64,000 nucleotides of DNA, from positions 1 to 64,000 of the forward strand of contig NZ_LGEG01000046.1 of assembly GCF_001280125.1 (NCBI RefSeq), written 5' to 3'. The stretch is from Streptomyces sp. NRRL F-6492. GTDB taxonomy: Bacteria; Actinomycetota; Actinomycetes; Streptomycetales; Streptomycetaceae. Position 1 is the first letter of the stretch. Every line of letters begins with the position of its first letter. The position numbers and the translations under genes were made by a program. The notes under the pieces were generated by a model, which made no database searches, had not been told where the DNA came from, and was given only the letters and a program-made list of their open reading frames with translations. This document shows, piece by piece, positions 41,140 through 49,223 of this stretch.

Positions 41140-42048
41140 ATGATCGAAGTCATGGAACTCACCAAGCGCTACGGCGCCACGACCGCTGTCGACGGGCTGA
41201 CGTTCACCGTGCGGCCGGGCCGGGTCACCGGCTTCCTCGGGCCGAACGGGGCGGGCAAGAGCACCACGCTGCGAACGGCCCTGGGCCTGCACGCACCGAC
41301 GAGCGGGTCCGTCACGGTCGACGGCCGGCCGTTCCGGGACCGGCCGCGCGGCCTGCGGCACGTCGGCGCACTCCTGGACACGACGGACGTGCACGGCGGC
41401 CGGACCGGCCGGGCGCATCTGAGGATGCTCGCACGCGGCAACCGCGTCCCGTTCGCGAGGGTCGACGAGGTCCTGGAGGAGGTCGGGCTCGCGGGGGCCG
41501 CGAAACGGCGGGTGGGCGGCTATTCGCTGGGCATGCGGCAGCGGCTCGGCATCGCTGGCGCGCTCCTCGGCGATCCACCCGTGCTGCTCTTCGACGAGCC
41601 GCTCAACGGCCTCGATCCCGCGGGGGTGAAGTGGGTGCGGGGGCTGTTCCGGCGGCTGGCCGCCGAGGGGCGCACCGTCTTCGTCTCCAGCCATCTGATG
41701 AGCGAGATGGAGCACACCGCCGACGAGCTGGTGGTCGTCGGGAAGGGCAGGCTGATCGCGGCGGAGAGCCTGGCGGACTTCGCGGCGCGCGGTACCGGGG
41801 AGAGCGTGACCGTCGGCACGCCCGACCGGGCGGCCCTCAGGACCCTGCTGCTCGCGGAGGGGGCGGAGGTCCGGGAGGAGTCGGGTCTGCTGACCGTCAC
41901 GGGACTGCCGGCCGCCCGGATCGGCGCGATAGCCATGGAGCACCGGATGCCGCTCGACCGGCTGGTCCCCCGTGCCGCCTCTCTGGAGGAAGCCTTCATG
42001 GAACTGACCGCGGACAGTGTCGAGTACATGGCGGGAGACGCCCGATGA
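41140..42048 (+). CDS. ABC transporter ATP-binding protein
   Basis: A 302-aa ATPase of the antibiotic/lantibiotic export (CcmA/DrrA-like) type. Walker A is GPNGAGKST (near residues 36-44), the signature is YSLGMRQRL, Walker B is VLLFDEP, and the H-loop is SSHLMSEMEH. The C-terminal ~90 residues are the domain seen in exporter ATPases. The ATG at 41140 is preferred because MIEVMELTKRYG is the normal family start; the binding site is weak. The permease gene overlaps its stop codon by 4 bp. It is divergent from the kinase/regulator pair. Confidence 0.93.
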   Translation: MIEVMELTKRYGATTAVDGLTFTVRPGRVTGFLGPNGAGKSTTLRTALGLHAPTSGSVTVDGRPFRDRPRGLRHVGALLDTTDVHGGRTGRAHLRMLARGNRVPFARVDEVLEEVGLAGAAKRRVGGYSLGMRQRLGIAGALLGDPPVLLFDEPLNGLDPAGVKWVRGLFRRLAAEGRTVFVSSHLMSEMEHTADELVVVGKGRLIAAESLADFAARGTGESVTVGTPDRAALRTLLLAEGAEVREESGLLTVTGLPAARIGAIAMEHRMPLDRLVPRAASLEEAFMELTADSVEYMAGDAR

Positions 42049-42902
42049 CCTCCTACGACATTTCCACGGGCACCACGAGTGGGGTGTGCTCCGTGACGGA
42101 GCCTCGTGCGCGCTTCCGTGACCTGGTGGGGTCGGAGTGGCTGAAGCTGTGGTCACTGCGATCGACGGCCTGGTCGTTGCTGCTGGGCGCGCTGGTCGTG
42201 GTCGGCTTCAACCTCGGGACCGCCTGGGACCACTACCGCTACTGGTTCCAGTACGACGCGGCGGGCCGGGCCGAGTTCGTGGCGAACGAGTTGGCGCTGT
42301 GGGACGCGTTCACGGGGAACGCGTCCATGGTCCTGGTCCTCTGTGCCGCCGCGACGGGGGCGGTGGCGGTGGCGGGCGAGTACGGCACGGGGCTCGTCCG
42401 CACGACATTCGCGGCGGTGCCGGCGCGCGGCGCGCTGATGGCTGCGAAACTGCTGGTCATAGCCGGTGTTCAGAGCGTGTTCGGGGCGGTCGCCGCGGGG
42501 CTTTCGTTCTGGTCGACGCAGGCGGTGCTCGCGGAGCGGGGCGTCGGACTGCCCCTCACGCACCCCGGGGCGCTGCGGATCGTCGTGGCGTCCGCGCTGC
42601 TCGCACCGGTCTGCGCGCTGGCCGGGGCGGCGCTCGGCGCGGTGCTGCGGCAGAGCGCGCTCTCGGTCGTCGGCTCGGTGGTGCTGCTCCTGCTGGTGCC
42701 GTCGGTCCTCGGCGACGAGCGCCGTCTCTCGGCGGTGTTCGCCCATGCGACGCCGCTCCACGCGTGGCAGCGGCTGGTGGCCGTGGGGACCCACGGGGAG
42801 CCGTACCCGTGGACGACGGGGGGTGCCTGGCTGGTGTACGCGTCGTGGGCGCTGGGCGCGGTGGCGGTCTCGGTGGCGGCGGTGCGGCGGAAAGACCTGT
42901 GA
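42045..42902 (+). CDS. ABC transporter permease
   Basis: A 285-aa membrane protein of the ABC-2 type with about six helices (SLLLGALVVVGFNLG; ASMVLVLCAAATGAVAVAGEYGTGLVRTTFAAVP; LVPSVLGDE). EYGTGLVRTTFAAVPAR is a conserved cytosolic loop of these permeases. It pairs with the upstream ATPase through an ATGA overlap. The substrate is unknown; control by the divergent two-component system is inferred. It ends at a strong hairpin. Confidence 0.9.
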   Translation: MTSYDISTGTTSGVCSVTEPRARFRDLVGSEWLKLWSLRSTAWSLLLGALVVVGFNLGTAWDHYRYWFQYDAAGRAEFVANELALWDAFTGNASMVLVLCAAATGAVAVAGEYGTGLVRTTFAAVPARGALMAAKLLVIAGVQSVFGAVAAGLSFWSTQAVLAERGVGLPLTHPGALRIVVASALLAPVCALAGAALGAVLRQSALSVVGSVVLLLLVPSVLGDERRLSAVFAHATPLHAWQRLVAVGTHGEPYPWTTGGAWLVYASWALGAVAVSVAAVRRKDL

Positions 42903-42905
42903 GGG

Positions 42906-42939
42906 CCGTGCCCGCTCCGGCGGACCGGGGCGGGCACGG
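42906..42939. terminator. Bidirectional terminator hairpin
   Basis: A 15-bp stem with one G-T pair (ccgtgcccgctccgg) and a 4-nt loop fills the 46-bp gap between the convergent permease and BrkB-like genes. Confidence 0.85.
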
Positions 42940-42948
42940 ACACGGGGG

Positions 42949-43818
42949 TCAGCCGCCGTTCGGCCGGAAGCGGCGCAGGCGGCGGCGGACGAGGTGCTCG
43001 TGGACGAGGCGGCCGACGAGGGCGCCTCCGTAGACGACGAAGCCGACGCCGACGAGCCAGGACTGGAGGACGAGGACGGTGCCGAACTGGCCGTACGTCA
43101 CCGCGTTCGAGGCGATGAGGGGGGAGAAGACGAGCTGGGAGAAGATCCGCAGTCCGAGGAGGCCGAGTGCGGTGAGGGCGGCTCCGGGGAGGAGGGCGCG
43201 CCAGCGGATGCGTCCGCAGAGCAGGAAGCGCTGGGACCACCAGAAGAAGAGGAAGGTGCCGAGGAGGTCGCCGAGGGCGACGGCGGCGGTGGTAAGGGTC
43301 GGCGCGTTCTCGGGGGCGGGGAAGGCGACGAAGACGAGGAGGGCCCCGACGAGGACGGCGAGCCAGACCACGTGTCGCCACATGGTGTGCCAGCGGGCCG
43401 TGGGGAGGTCCCAGACCCGCTCGTATCCGGTCTGCACGGCGGACCCGAAGGTGACGCCGAAGGCGGCGAGGGCGGTGAGGCCGAAGGCGGTGGTGCGCTG
43501 CAGGGCCTGTCCCGGCTGGCCGAAGAGCCGCTCGACCTCCTCCTGGGAGACCTCGGTGACGCCGAGGCCCTGGACGAGCCAGCGGGCGAAGCCCTGTCCT
43601 CTGGCGAGGTCGGCCGCTGCGACGACGATGAGGAGGGGGACGAGGGTGAGGAGGCTGAGCGCCGCGAAGCCCATGGCGCGGTGCATGAGTTCCATGGCGC
43701 GGCCGCGGTTCCACGCGAGGCCGACGGAGGAGGCGGCGACGCGGTCGTGGACCCGTCGGAACCAGTGGCCGTGTTCGGTGGGGGCACCGTCGTGCGGCGG
43801 ACCGGGTGTGGAGGGCAT
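42949..43818 (-). CDS. YihY/virulence factor BrkB family membrane protein
   Basis: A 289-aa protein with about six transmembrane helices. It begins RVHDRVAASSVGLAWNRGRAM and shows AALSLLTLVPLLIVVAAAD, AFGVTFGSAVQTGYERVWDL and the C-terminal SQLVFSPLIASNAVTYGQFG, GTVLVLQSWLVGVGFVVYGG, which fit the BrkB/YihY family. Function is not settled in bacteria. It is monocistronic. The 171-bp gap upstream to the hxlR stop shows a short ggcggc/gccgcc dyad and no gene. Confidence 0.85.
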   Translation of the reverse strand: MPSTPGPPHDGAPTEHGHWFRRVHDRVAASSVGLAWNRGRAMELMHRAMGFAALSLLTLVPLLIVVAAADLARGQGFARWLVQGLGVTEVSQEEVERLFGQPGQALQRTTAFGLTALAAFGVTFGSAVQTGYERVWDLPTARWHTMWRHVVWLAVLVGALLVFVAFPAPENAPTLTTAAVALGDLLGTFLFFWWSQRFLLCGRIRWRALLPGAALTALGLLGLRIFSQLVFSPLIASNAVTYGQFGTVLVLQSWLVGVGFVVYGGALVGRLVHEHLVRRRLRRFRPNGG

Positions 43819-43989
43819 GCCTCGTGAGGTACCCGGCCCGGCGGCGCGGCATCGCGGAATGCCGCCGAACGGGTGGGTCCGGTGTCCGGAGGAGCGGGGC
43901 CGGGCACCGGGGCTCCGGGAGGGCGGGAGCTCGGGAGGTGGACGCCGGGAACGGGGCCCAGGAGCCGGAGGGCGGGCGCCGAGCGGGGT

Positions 43990-44463
43990 TCAGGCGCGGA
44001 GGGGGCGGGCGCCGGGGCCGGGGCGGACGGTGACGTCGCGGACGGAGAGGGGGGCCCGTTCCTCCCCCTCGCACTGGACGACCACTCGGACGGGGGCTCC
44101 GCAGTCGGTGTGGCGGACGTCGAGGACGGGGCCCTCGGGGGTCCCCGCGTGGGTGTCGCCCCACTGCTTGAGCGCGAGGAGGACGGGCCAGAGGTCGATG
44201 CCCTTGGAGGTGAGCCGGTACTCGTACCGGGTGCGGGCGCCGGGTTCGCGGTAGGGCTCGGCCCGCAGGATCTCCGCCGCGACGAGCTTGCGGAGGCGGT
44301 CGGCGAGGACGGCCTCGGAGAGTCCGAGGTGCCGGCGGAACTCGTCGTACCGGCGTACGCCGTTGAACGCGTCCCGCAGGATCAGCAGGGTCCACTTCTC
44401 GCCGACCAGGTCCAGGGTGCGCCGGACCGAGCAGTTCTCCGTGTCCGTCTCCAGCCACTTCAT
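43990..44463 (-). CDS. HxlR family transcriptional regulator
   Basis: A 157-aa winged-helix regulator with the HxlR pattern: a cysteine near the N-terminus (TENCSVRRTLDLVGEKWTLLILRDA), RRYDEFRRHLGLSEAVLADRLRKL, and YEYRLTSKGIDLWPVLLALKQWGD. The extra ~45 residues at the C-terminus (DVRHTDCGAPVRVVV) include a second cysteine. In related proteins the N-terminal cysteine senses oxidants or electrophiles. The ATG at 44463 lies 6 nt after a -10-like TAGAGT, so the transcript may be leaderless. It is divergent from a thioesterase gene across a perfect operator-like repeat. Confidence 0.92.
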   Translation of the reverse strand: MKWLETDTENCSVRRTLDLVGEKWTLLILRDAFNGVRRYDEFRRHLGLSEAVLADRLRKLVAAEILRAEPYREPGARTRYEYRLTSKGIDLWPVLLALKQWGDTHAGTPEGPVLDVRHTDCGAPVRVVVQCEGEERAPLSVRDVTVRPGPGARPLRA

Positions 44464-44480
44464 CGTCACACTCTAGCCGC

Positions 44481-44522
44481 CTGACTGTGTCGTTGACAGT
44501 CAGCTTTCACGAGGGCTAGCTT
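44481..44522 (+). promoter_or_regulatory. HxlR operator overlapping the thioesterase promoter
   Basis: A perfect 8-bp inverted repeat ctgactgt-N7-acagtcag (44481-44503) overlaps a consensus -35 TTGACA (44493-44498). The -10 TAGCTT (44517-44522) follows at 18 bp. On the other strand TAGAGT ends just before the hxlR start. HxlR binding here should block both promoters. Confidence 0.8.
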
Positions 44523-44564
44523 CGGCATGAAGAGTCAGCTGGTCGAGTCGGACGGAGCATGGTC

Positions 44565-45056
44565 ATGGGGCGAACGCGCACGGTCGAGTGGGAGGACCCC
44601 GCGGCCTCCGCGCGGGCCGCGGGAACGATGGCGGGGCTCGACTTCCTGCGGGAGATCGCCGCGGGGCGGCTGCCCGGGCCGCCGATCGCCGCGCTCCTCG
44701 GCTTCGACCTCGAAGAGGTCGGGGACGGGCGGGTGGTGTTCTCCTTCGAGCCGGCCGAGGAGCACTACAACCCGATCGGGAGCGTGCACGGCGGCGTGTA
44801 CGCGACGCTGCTGGACTCGGCGACCGGGTGCGCGGTGCACTCCACGCTCCCCCTGGGCACGGCGTACACCTCGCTCGACCTGTCGACCCGTTTCCTCCGT
44901 CCGGTCACGGCCGCCACCGGCAAGGTCCGAGCGGTCGGCACGGTGCTGACCCGGGGACGCCGCACGGCGCTCGCGGAGGCGGGGCTGTACGACGCGGAGG
45001 ACCGGCTGCTCGGTCACGCGACCAGCACGTGCATGCTGTTCCCGGTCCCGGCGTAG
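44565..45056 (+). CDS. PaaI-family hotdog thioesterase
   Basis: A 163-aa acyl-CoA thioesterase-like protein. The hotdog active-site region is HYNPIGSVHGGVYATLLDSATGCAV (about residues 66-90 in total), with the conserved Asn, His-Gly-Gly and Asp. PaaI-type enzymes clear aryl- or acyl-CoA esters. ATG codons at 44559 and 44565 are both possible; GGAG is at ideal distance from the second. It has a strong promoter overlapped by an HxlR operator, so derepression by the divergent regulator's signal is likely. Confidence 0.9.
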   Translation: MGRTRTVEWEDPAASARAAGTMAGLDFLREIAAGRLPGPPIAALLGFDLEEVGDGRVVFSFEPAEEHYNPIGSVHGGVYATLLDSATGCAVHSTLPLGTAYTSLDLSTRFLRPVTAATGKVRAVGTVLTRGRRTALAEAGLYDAEDRLLGHATSTCMLFPVPA

Positions 45057-45100
45057 CCTTCCGCGTCACACGGGCGCCAGGCGGTCCGGCGGACCGGGGC

Positions 45101-45466
45101 TCAGCGGATGCCGGTGACCGGGCGGGTGCGGGTGCAGCCGTCCGGGACGGCGTCGGGGACGCCGCTGGCCTGGAGGGCCGCGCTCACCAGGGTGGCCAGC
45201 AGGTCGATGTCGGAGCCCATGTCCAGACGGACCGTCACCCAGCCGGATCCGGCGCGCAGACGGACCGCGCTCGACCCGAGGAGGGCCGGGCGCAGCTTGG
45301 CGATCATGGCGCGGGTGAGGTGGACGTCGGCCTCGTGTTCACCGTGGAAGTGCACGATCTCCTGCGTCGCGGTGCCCAGTCCGACCTCGGCGCCGCAGTG
45401 GGCACGGCCGGGGGTCAGCGAGGGCCAGCTCATCAGACGTTCACTGGCATGCCTGGCCGTGTTCAT
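45101..45466 (-). CDS. Luciferase-domain (DUF5519-like) protein
   Basis: A 121-aa protein with the order W-P-S-L-T, HCGAEVGLGTATQEIVHFHG, EADVHLTRAMIAKLRP and SGWVTVRLDMGSDIDLLATLVSAAL. This matches the small 'luciferase family' (DUF5519) domain, whose name comes from a sequence link to luciferin-regenerating or luciferase partners and whose activity is unknown. No good ribosome binding site is found; the ATG at 45466 is preferred over one at 45433 because homologous N-termini seem to start near it. The next gene rightwards is divergent. Confidence 0.6.
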   Translation of the reverse strand: MNTARHASERLMSWPSLTPGRAHCGAEVGLGTATQEIVHFHGEHEADVHLTRAMIAKLRPALLGSSAVRLRAGSGWVTVRLDMGSDIDLLATLVSAALQASGVPDAVPDGCTRTRPVTGIR

Positions 45467-45673
45467 ACGAGGAGCGTGCCGGGCGCCGGGGCCGCGCACA
45501 AGCGTCCTGCGGAAAGAATCCGGCCGACGCGCAAAACAGGCCATCGGGAGGGCCCGCGCGGCCGTGCCGCACGGCGGCGCGTGGGAAGGAAGTGACCCTG
45601 TGTCACGGTGCGGCCGGCCCCGTCGGTCGCGGAGCCGCCGCAGGTGACGGGGCCGGCCTTCGGGCCCTCCCGG

Positions 45674-45704
45674 TTGTACGGCGGGCAGGTCCGCGAACTA
45701 GCGT
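45674..45704 (+). promoter_or_regulatory. Leaderless-type promoter of the nucleosidase gene
   Basis: TTGTAC (45674-45679) and TAGCGT (45699-45704) are 19 bp apart, and the ATG begins 7 nt after the -10 box. No Shine-Dalgarno sequence is present. Confidence 0.55.
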
Positions 45705-45711
45705 GGCGCCC

Positions 45712-46296
45712 ATGGAACTCTTGGGAGAGATCACGGGCGACCGCCCCCTGCTGGTACTGGCCGTCAAGGAAGAGGCGCAGTTCCTCGACACGGGGCTGCC
45801 GGTGCTGCTCACCGGCATGGGCAAGGTGAACGCCGCGACCGCGCTGGCGACCGTGCTCGGCCGGGGGCCCCGGCCGTCCGGGATCGTGAACCTGGGAACG
45901 GCCGGGGCGCTGCGGCCCGGCCTGACCGGGACGCACGTCGTCGGCACCGTGGTGCAGCACGACTTCGACGGGCGGCTGCTCGCCATGCTGACGGGCGAGT
46001 CGTACGGGGCGCCGCTGACCCTGCCGGACGGCGGTGACGTGGTCCTGGCCACCGGCGACACCTTCATCTCGGACGAGATCGCCCGTGCCCGGCTCGCGGA
46101 GCAGGCGGCGCTCGTCGACATGGAAGGGTACGCCCTCGCGCACGTCGCCGCGGTCACCGGGGTGCCGCTGCGCCTCGTGAAGCACGTCAGCGACGAGGCC
46201 GGCGAGGGTGCCGCGCGCACCTGGCGGGAATCGGTCGCCGGGTGCGCGCGGGTGCTGGCCGACTGGGCGGCGGCGAACGTCCCGTACCGCCCCTGA
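45712..46296 (+). CDS. Nucleoside phosphorylase/nucleosidase (MTAN-like)
   Basis: A 194-aa PNP/UDP-family protein. LLTGMGKVNAATALATVL is the phosphate/ribose region, IVNLGTAGALRPGLTGTHVV the glycine-rich base pocket, and ALVDMEGYALAHVAAVTGVPLRLVKHVSDEAGEGA carries the ribose-binding Glu and catalytic Asp (DE). It probably hydrolyses a nucleoside such as methylthioadenosine or S-adenosylhomocysteine, or acts in futalosine metabolism; I cannot choose. The ATG at 45712 fits the leaderless promoter. It converges on the esterase gene with 15 bp between. Confidence 0.85.
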   Translation: MELLGEITGDRPLLVLAVKEEAQFLDTGLPVLLTGMGKVNAATALATVLGRGPRPSGIVNLGTAGALRPGLTGTHVVGTVVQHDFDGRLLAMLTGESYGAPLTLPDGGDVVLATGDTFISDEIARARLAEQAALVDMEGYALAHVAAVTGVPLRLVKHVSDEAGEGAARTWRESVAGCARVLADWAAANVPYRP

Positions 46297-46311
46297 GGGT
46301 TCCGGCCCCGG

Positions 46312-47493
46312 TCAGGGGTTCTGGAAGTGCGCCTCCGGGTCGGCCGCGGTCGGACCGTCCAGGACCGGTCGCGGAAGTCCGCGCAGGTGCCGGTCGAAGA
46401 AGGCGGAGACGTACGTCCGGGTGAGGGCGACGGCCCGGTCGGCGGGCAGCTCCGGCTCGGGCAGGCCGAAGTGACGTGAGATCACGGGACCGTCCGAGAA
46501 GGAGAAGTGGTCGGATCCGGCCAGCGTGATCCAGCGCTTCCAGCCGTCGAGCGCGGACCACGTCCGGTCCCAGCTGGTGTCGGTCCCGCCGGGCAGGTGC
46601 GTCTCGTCGTGGGTGCCGAGCATCATGAACGGGCGGCCCCGCAGGCCCTCCGCCGGAAGCTCCTCCCAGAAGGCGCCGTCCATGTTGATCCCGGCGTCGA
46701 TGCGGCGGTCGGCCGCCATCGCGGTGGCCGCGCTCGCCCCTCCGATGGAGTGGCCCGCCATGCCGATCCGGCGCGCGTCGATCACGTCGGCGTACCGCCA
46801 GACGGATCGGGGGCCGACGAGCCGGTCCAGGACGTACCGCATGTCGGCGGCGCGGGTGGAGGTGACCACGCTCCCGTGCACCCCGCCCTCGTCGAGGGCC
46901 TCGCAGGCGACGCAGGTGAGGGTGCGGCCGCCGGGGAGGCTGATCCCGAACGACTCGTAGGCGTGGTCGACGGAGGCGACGACGTAGCCGCGCGAGGCGA
47001 GGTCCTCGGCGAGCGCGGTGAGCGTCCAGCGGGAGACGCTGAAGCCCGGCGAGAGCAGCACCAGGGGGCGGCGGCCCGGAGCGGGCCGGACGTCGGTCCT
47101 GCTGTGGGTGCGCGTCCGGGCGAGCACGTCGCCGGAGACGCCGGGTCCGAGCTGCTCGGCGAGCAGCCGCGCCTCCTCCCGGGTGGCGTACGGGGCGGGG
47201 CTGCCGCCGCCGGAGCGCGCGGCCGGGTAGTGGAGCGTGACCATGAGCGCCCGCCCGTCGGCGGTGGGCACCCAGGGGTCGGTGCGGGACCGGTCGACCA
47301 GTGGCAGGACCGTACTGCCCACGGCGTGCGGCCCGGTGGGCGCGGGAAGGACGGCGGGCCGCGCCGGCTGCGTGACCGCCGTGCGGGCGCCGGGGGCGGG
47401 GCCGTCGGGAGCGGCCGCGGTGGCGACCCCTGCCGTTAAGGCGAGGGAACAGGTGAGGACGGTGGCCGCTACGGCCCTGGTGAGTCGAGTCAT
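46312..47493 (-). CDS. Secreted alpha/beta hydrolase, PAF-acetylhydrolase-like
   Basis: A 393-aa exported esterase. Residues 1-28 are a signal peptide (VLTCSLALTAGVATAAA). The oxyanion strand is PLVLLSPGFSVSRWTLTALAEDLASRGY (near 140-167), the nucleophile elbow GMAGHSIGGASAATAM (Ser near 245), and the triad is completed by the INMDGAFW aspartate and SDHFSFSD histidine. The arrangement resembles platelet-activating-factor acetylhydrolase and polyester hydrolases. A -10-like TACCGT lies 6 nt before the ATG. Two cysteines (LTCVACEAL) could form a disulfide. Confidence 0.85.
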   Translation of the reverse strand: MTRLTRAVAATVLTCSLALTAGVATAAAPDGPAPGARTAVTQPARPAVLPAPTGPHAVGSTVLPLVDRSRTDPWVPTADGRALMVTLHYPAARSGGGSPAPYATREEARLLAEQLGPGVSGDVLARTRTHSRTDVRPAPGRRPLVLLSPGFSVSRWTLTALAEDLASRGYVVASVDHAYESFGISLPGGRTLTCVACEALDEGGVHGSVVTSTRAADMRYVLDRLVGPRSVWRYADVIDARRIGMAGHSIGGASAATAMAADRRIDAGINMDGAFWEELPAEGLRGRPFMMLGTHDETHLPGGTDTSWDRTWSALDGWKRWITLAGSDHFSFSDGPVISRHFGLPEPELPADRAVALTRTYVSAFFDRHLRGLPRPVLDGPTAADPEAHFQNP

Positions 47494-47724
47494 GCCGGCA
47501 CGGTAGGCGCCCCGAACGGTCCCGCGCGTCCGCCCGTGGGCTCACTTTCGATCAACCTCGGGTCTGAGGCGGGATCCGGCCCGTCGCCCACGCGTACCCG
47601 TGCCGTCGCCCACGAGCACCCGTGCCGACGTCCCGGACCCCGGTGTCCGGCTCCCCTCGACTCCCCTCCCCCGCGGCCGCCCTGACGTACCGGTAGGCCG
47701 GGGGCTCCGTGCGGCGAGACGACC

Positions 47725-47755
47725 TTGACAGTGCGGAAGGCCGCCTGCCTATGGT
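47725..47755 (+). promoter_or_regulatory. Promoter of the leader peptide-LLM monooxygenase operon
   Basis: A consensus TTGACA (47725-47730) and TATGGT (47750-47755) are 19 bp apart. Initiation near 47762 leaves a ~45-nt leader before the leader-peptide GTG and ~340 nt before the first structural gene. From 47494 to 47724 I see only short gtcgcccacg repeats (near 47577-47612) and no gene. Confidence 0.65.
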
Positions 47756-47807
47756 GAGGAGTCCCCGCCCGCGTCCGGGCGGGTCCGGGACCCGGGGGGA
47801 GGCGCAC

Positions 47808-47927
47808 GTGCTCACAGCGACTGCGGCGCCGTACGCCCCGGTCCGGGCGGGTGCCCGGCTCGTCTGCCGTCGGCACGTCGACTTCTGCCGTACCGCCTCG
47901 GCCATCTGTCCTTCCCTGCGCGCCTGA
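47808..47927 (+). CDS. Cysteine-containing putative leader peptide
   Basis: A 39-aa open frame starting at GTG 47808 behind GGGGGGAGG. The second half reads RLVCRRHVDFCRTASAICPS. The RRHVD core followed by cysteines is the hallmark of the actinobacterial 'putative leader peptide' family found before sulfur-assimilation operons. Ribosome stalling at the three Cys codons during cysteine shortage is thought to change leader RNA folding. Two mutually overlapping hairpins follow at 47948-47994. The operon it precedes encodes two flavin monooxygenases. Confidence 0.8.
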   Translation: MLTATAAPYAPVRAGARLVCRRHVDFCRTASAICPSLRA

Positions 47928-47947
47928 TCCCGCCCCGCGGGTCCGCG

Positions 47948-47994
47948 CGTCCCGTGCCCGTCCGGCGCGGGACGGCGCGGCGATCCCCCGCGCC
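47948..47994 (+). promoter_or_regulatory. Candidate attenuator hairpins downstream of the leader peptide
   Basis: Stem A is 11 bp with one wobble (cgtcccgtgcc / ggcgcgggacg; 47948-47974). Stem B (ggcgcgg / ccgcgcc; 47974-47994) begins at A's last base, and an alternative use of the shared ggcgcgg segments could make them compete. They sit 20 nt after the leader stop codon. Confidence 0.4.
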
Positions 47995-48101
47995 GGGCCC
48001 GGGTCCGCGCTTCTCGTGACGTCCCGTCGCCCGGTCCCGCGCAGCCGTGCCCCGCACCGCTGCCGCGCCGCCGCGCGCCCTCGCCGTTCGGAAGGACTCC
48101 C

Positions 48102-49223
48102 ATGCCCCGCCCCGCCCTGCACCTGGCCGTCGAGATCGACGGCGACGGTGCCCATCCCGCCGCGTGGCGCCGTGCCGCGCACGCCCCCGGAGAGCTGCTG
48201 AGCCCGCGCCGTCTCGCCCGGGTCGCGGCCGCCGCCGAGAACGCCGGGTTCACCCTGGTCACCCTGGAGGACTCGATCCTGCCGCCCGGTTCCGCCGACG
48301 GCACCGGCCCGGTGGGCCGGATCGGCGCGGTGGAACGGGCCGCGTTCGTGGCCGCGTCGACGAGCGTCCTCGGCATCGCCCCCGTCCTCGCGACCACGTA
48401 CGCCGAGCCGTTCCACGTGTCCTCGCAGATCGCCTCGCTCGACCACGTCTCGACCGGCCGGGCCGGCTGGGTGGTGGGGACCGAGGAGGACCCGGCCGCC
48501 GCGCGCGCCTGGGGACGGGCGGTCGTCGAGGGCGCCGACGCGATCGCCCGCGAGGCCCGCGACGGGCTCCGGGTCGTACGGGACCTGTGGGACTCGTGGG
48601 AGGACGACGCGGTGATCCGGTCGGTGGCCACCAGCCGCTACCTGGACCGGACGCGGCTGCACTACGTGGACTTCGAGGGCGAGACGTACTCGGTGAAGGG
48701 GCCGTCGATCGTGCCGCGCCCGCCGCAGGGCCGGCCCGTGGTCCTGGCTCCCGCCGGCCTCGTCCCGGCGGAGCTGACCGACGTGGCCCTGGTCGGCGGG
48801 TCGACTCCGGCCGAGGTCGGCGCGGCGGGCGCGGCCGCCGGTGCGCCGCTCGCCCTCGCCGAGGTCGAAGTGGCGCTCGACACCCCGCGCGAGACGGCAC
48901 GGGAGCGGATCGCCGACCTGGAGCGGTACGCGCCGTGGGAGGAGCGTCCCGACCGGCTGCGGTACACCGGTCCGGCCGCCGGTCTGGTGGAGCTGCTCAC
49001 GGAGCTCGGCGGGCACGTCGACGGGGTGCGGCTGCGGCCGCTCGTCCTCGACGAGGACCTCGCCGTGCTCTCCCGGCTCGTCCTGCCCGAGTTGTTCGTG
49101 CGGCGGCTCGCGGCCCGGCCGCTGCCGGGCACCACCCTCCGCACCTCCCTGGGCCTGCCCCGGCCCTTCAGCCGCTTCACGACCGCCGGCGCCGCCGCGT
49201 CCGTCCCGGAGGAGACCCGATGA
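48102..49223 (+). CDS. LLM class flavin-dependent oxidoreductase
   Basis: A 373-aa luciferase-like monooxygenase. The barrel shows LSPRRLARVAAAAENAGFTLVTLEDS, IAPVLATTYAEPFHVSSQIASLDHVSTGRAGWVVG and LHYVDFEGETYSVKGPSIVPRPPQGRPVVL, typical of the FMN-dependent sulfonate/nitrilotriacetate monooxygenase group. Binding site GGAAGGAC. The stop overlaps the next gene's ATG by 4 bp. A Cys-type leader peptide upstream points to sulfur acquisition from organosulfur compounds. No dedicated flavin reductase or ABC transporter genes are adjacent. Confidence 0.87.
   Translation: MPRPALHLAVEIDGDGAHPAAWRRAAHAPGELLSPRRLARVAAAAENAGFTLVTLEDSILPPGSADGTGPVGRIGAVERAAFVAASTSVLGIAPVLATTYAEPFHVSSQIASLDHVSTGRAGWVVGTEEDPAAARAWGRAVVEGADAIAREARDGLRVVRDLWDSWEDDAVIRSVATSRYLDRTRLHYVDFEGETYSVKGPSIVPRPPQGRPVVLAPAGLVPAELTDVALVGGSTPAEVGAAGAAAGAPLALAEVEVALDTPRETARERIADLERYAPWEERPDRLRYTGPAAGLVELLTELGGHVDGVRLRPLVLDEDLAVLSRLVLPELFVRRLAARPLPGTTLRTSLGLPRPFSRFTTAGAAASVPEETR

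Noticed and set aside
45101..45544. Longer 147-aa version of the luciferase-domain gene
   Set aside because: The first 26 residues are Arg/Pro-rich and precede the family-like start at 45466. No ribosome binding site supports the longer form.
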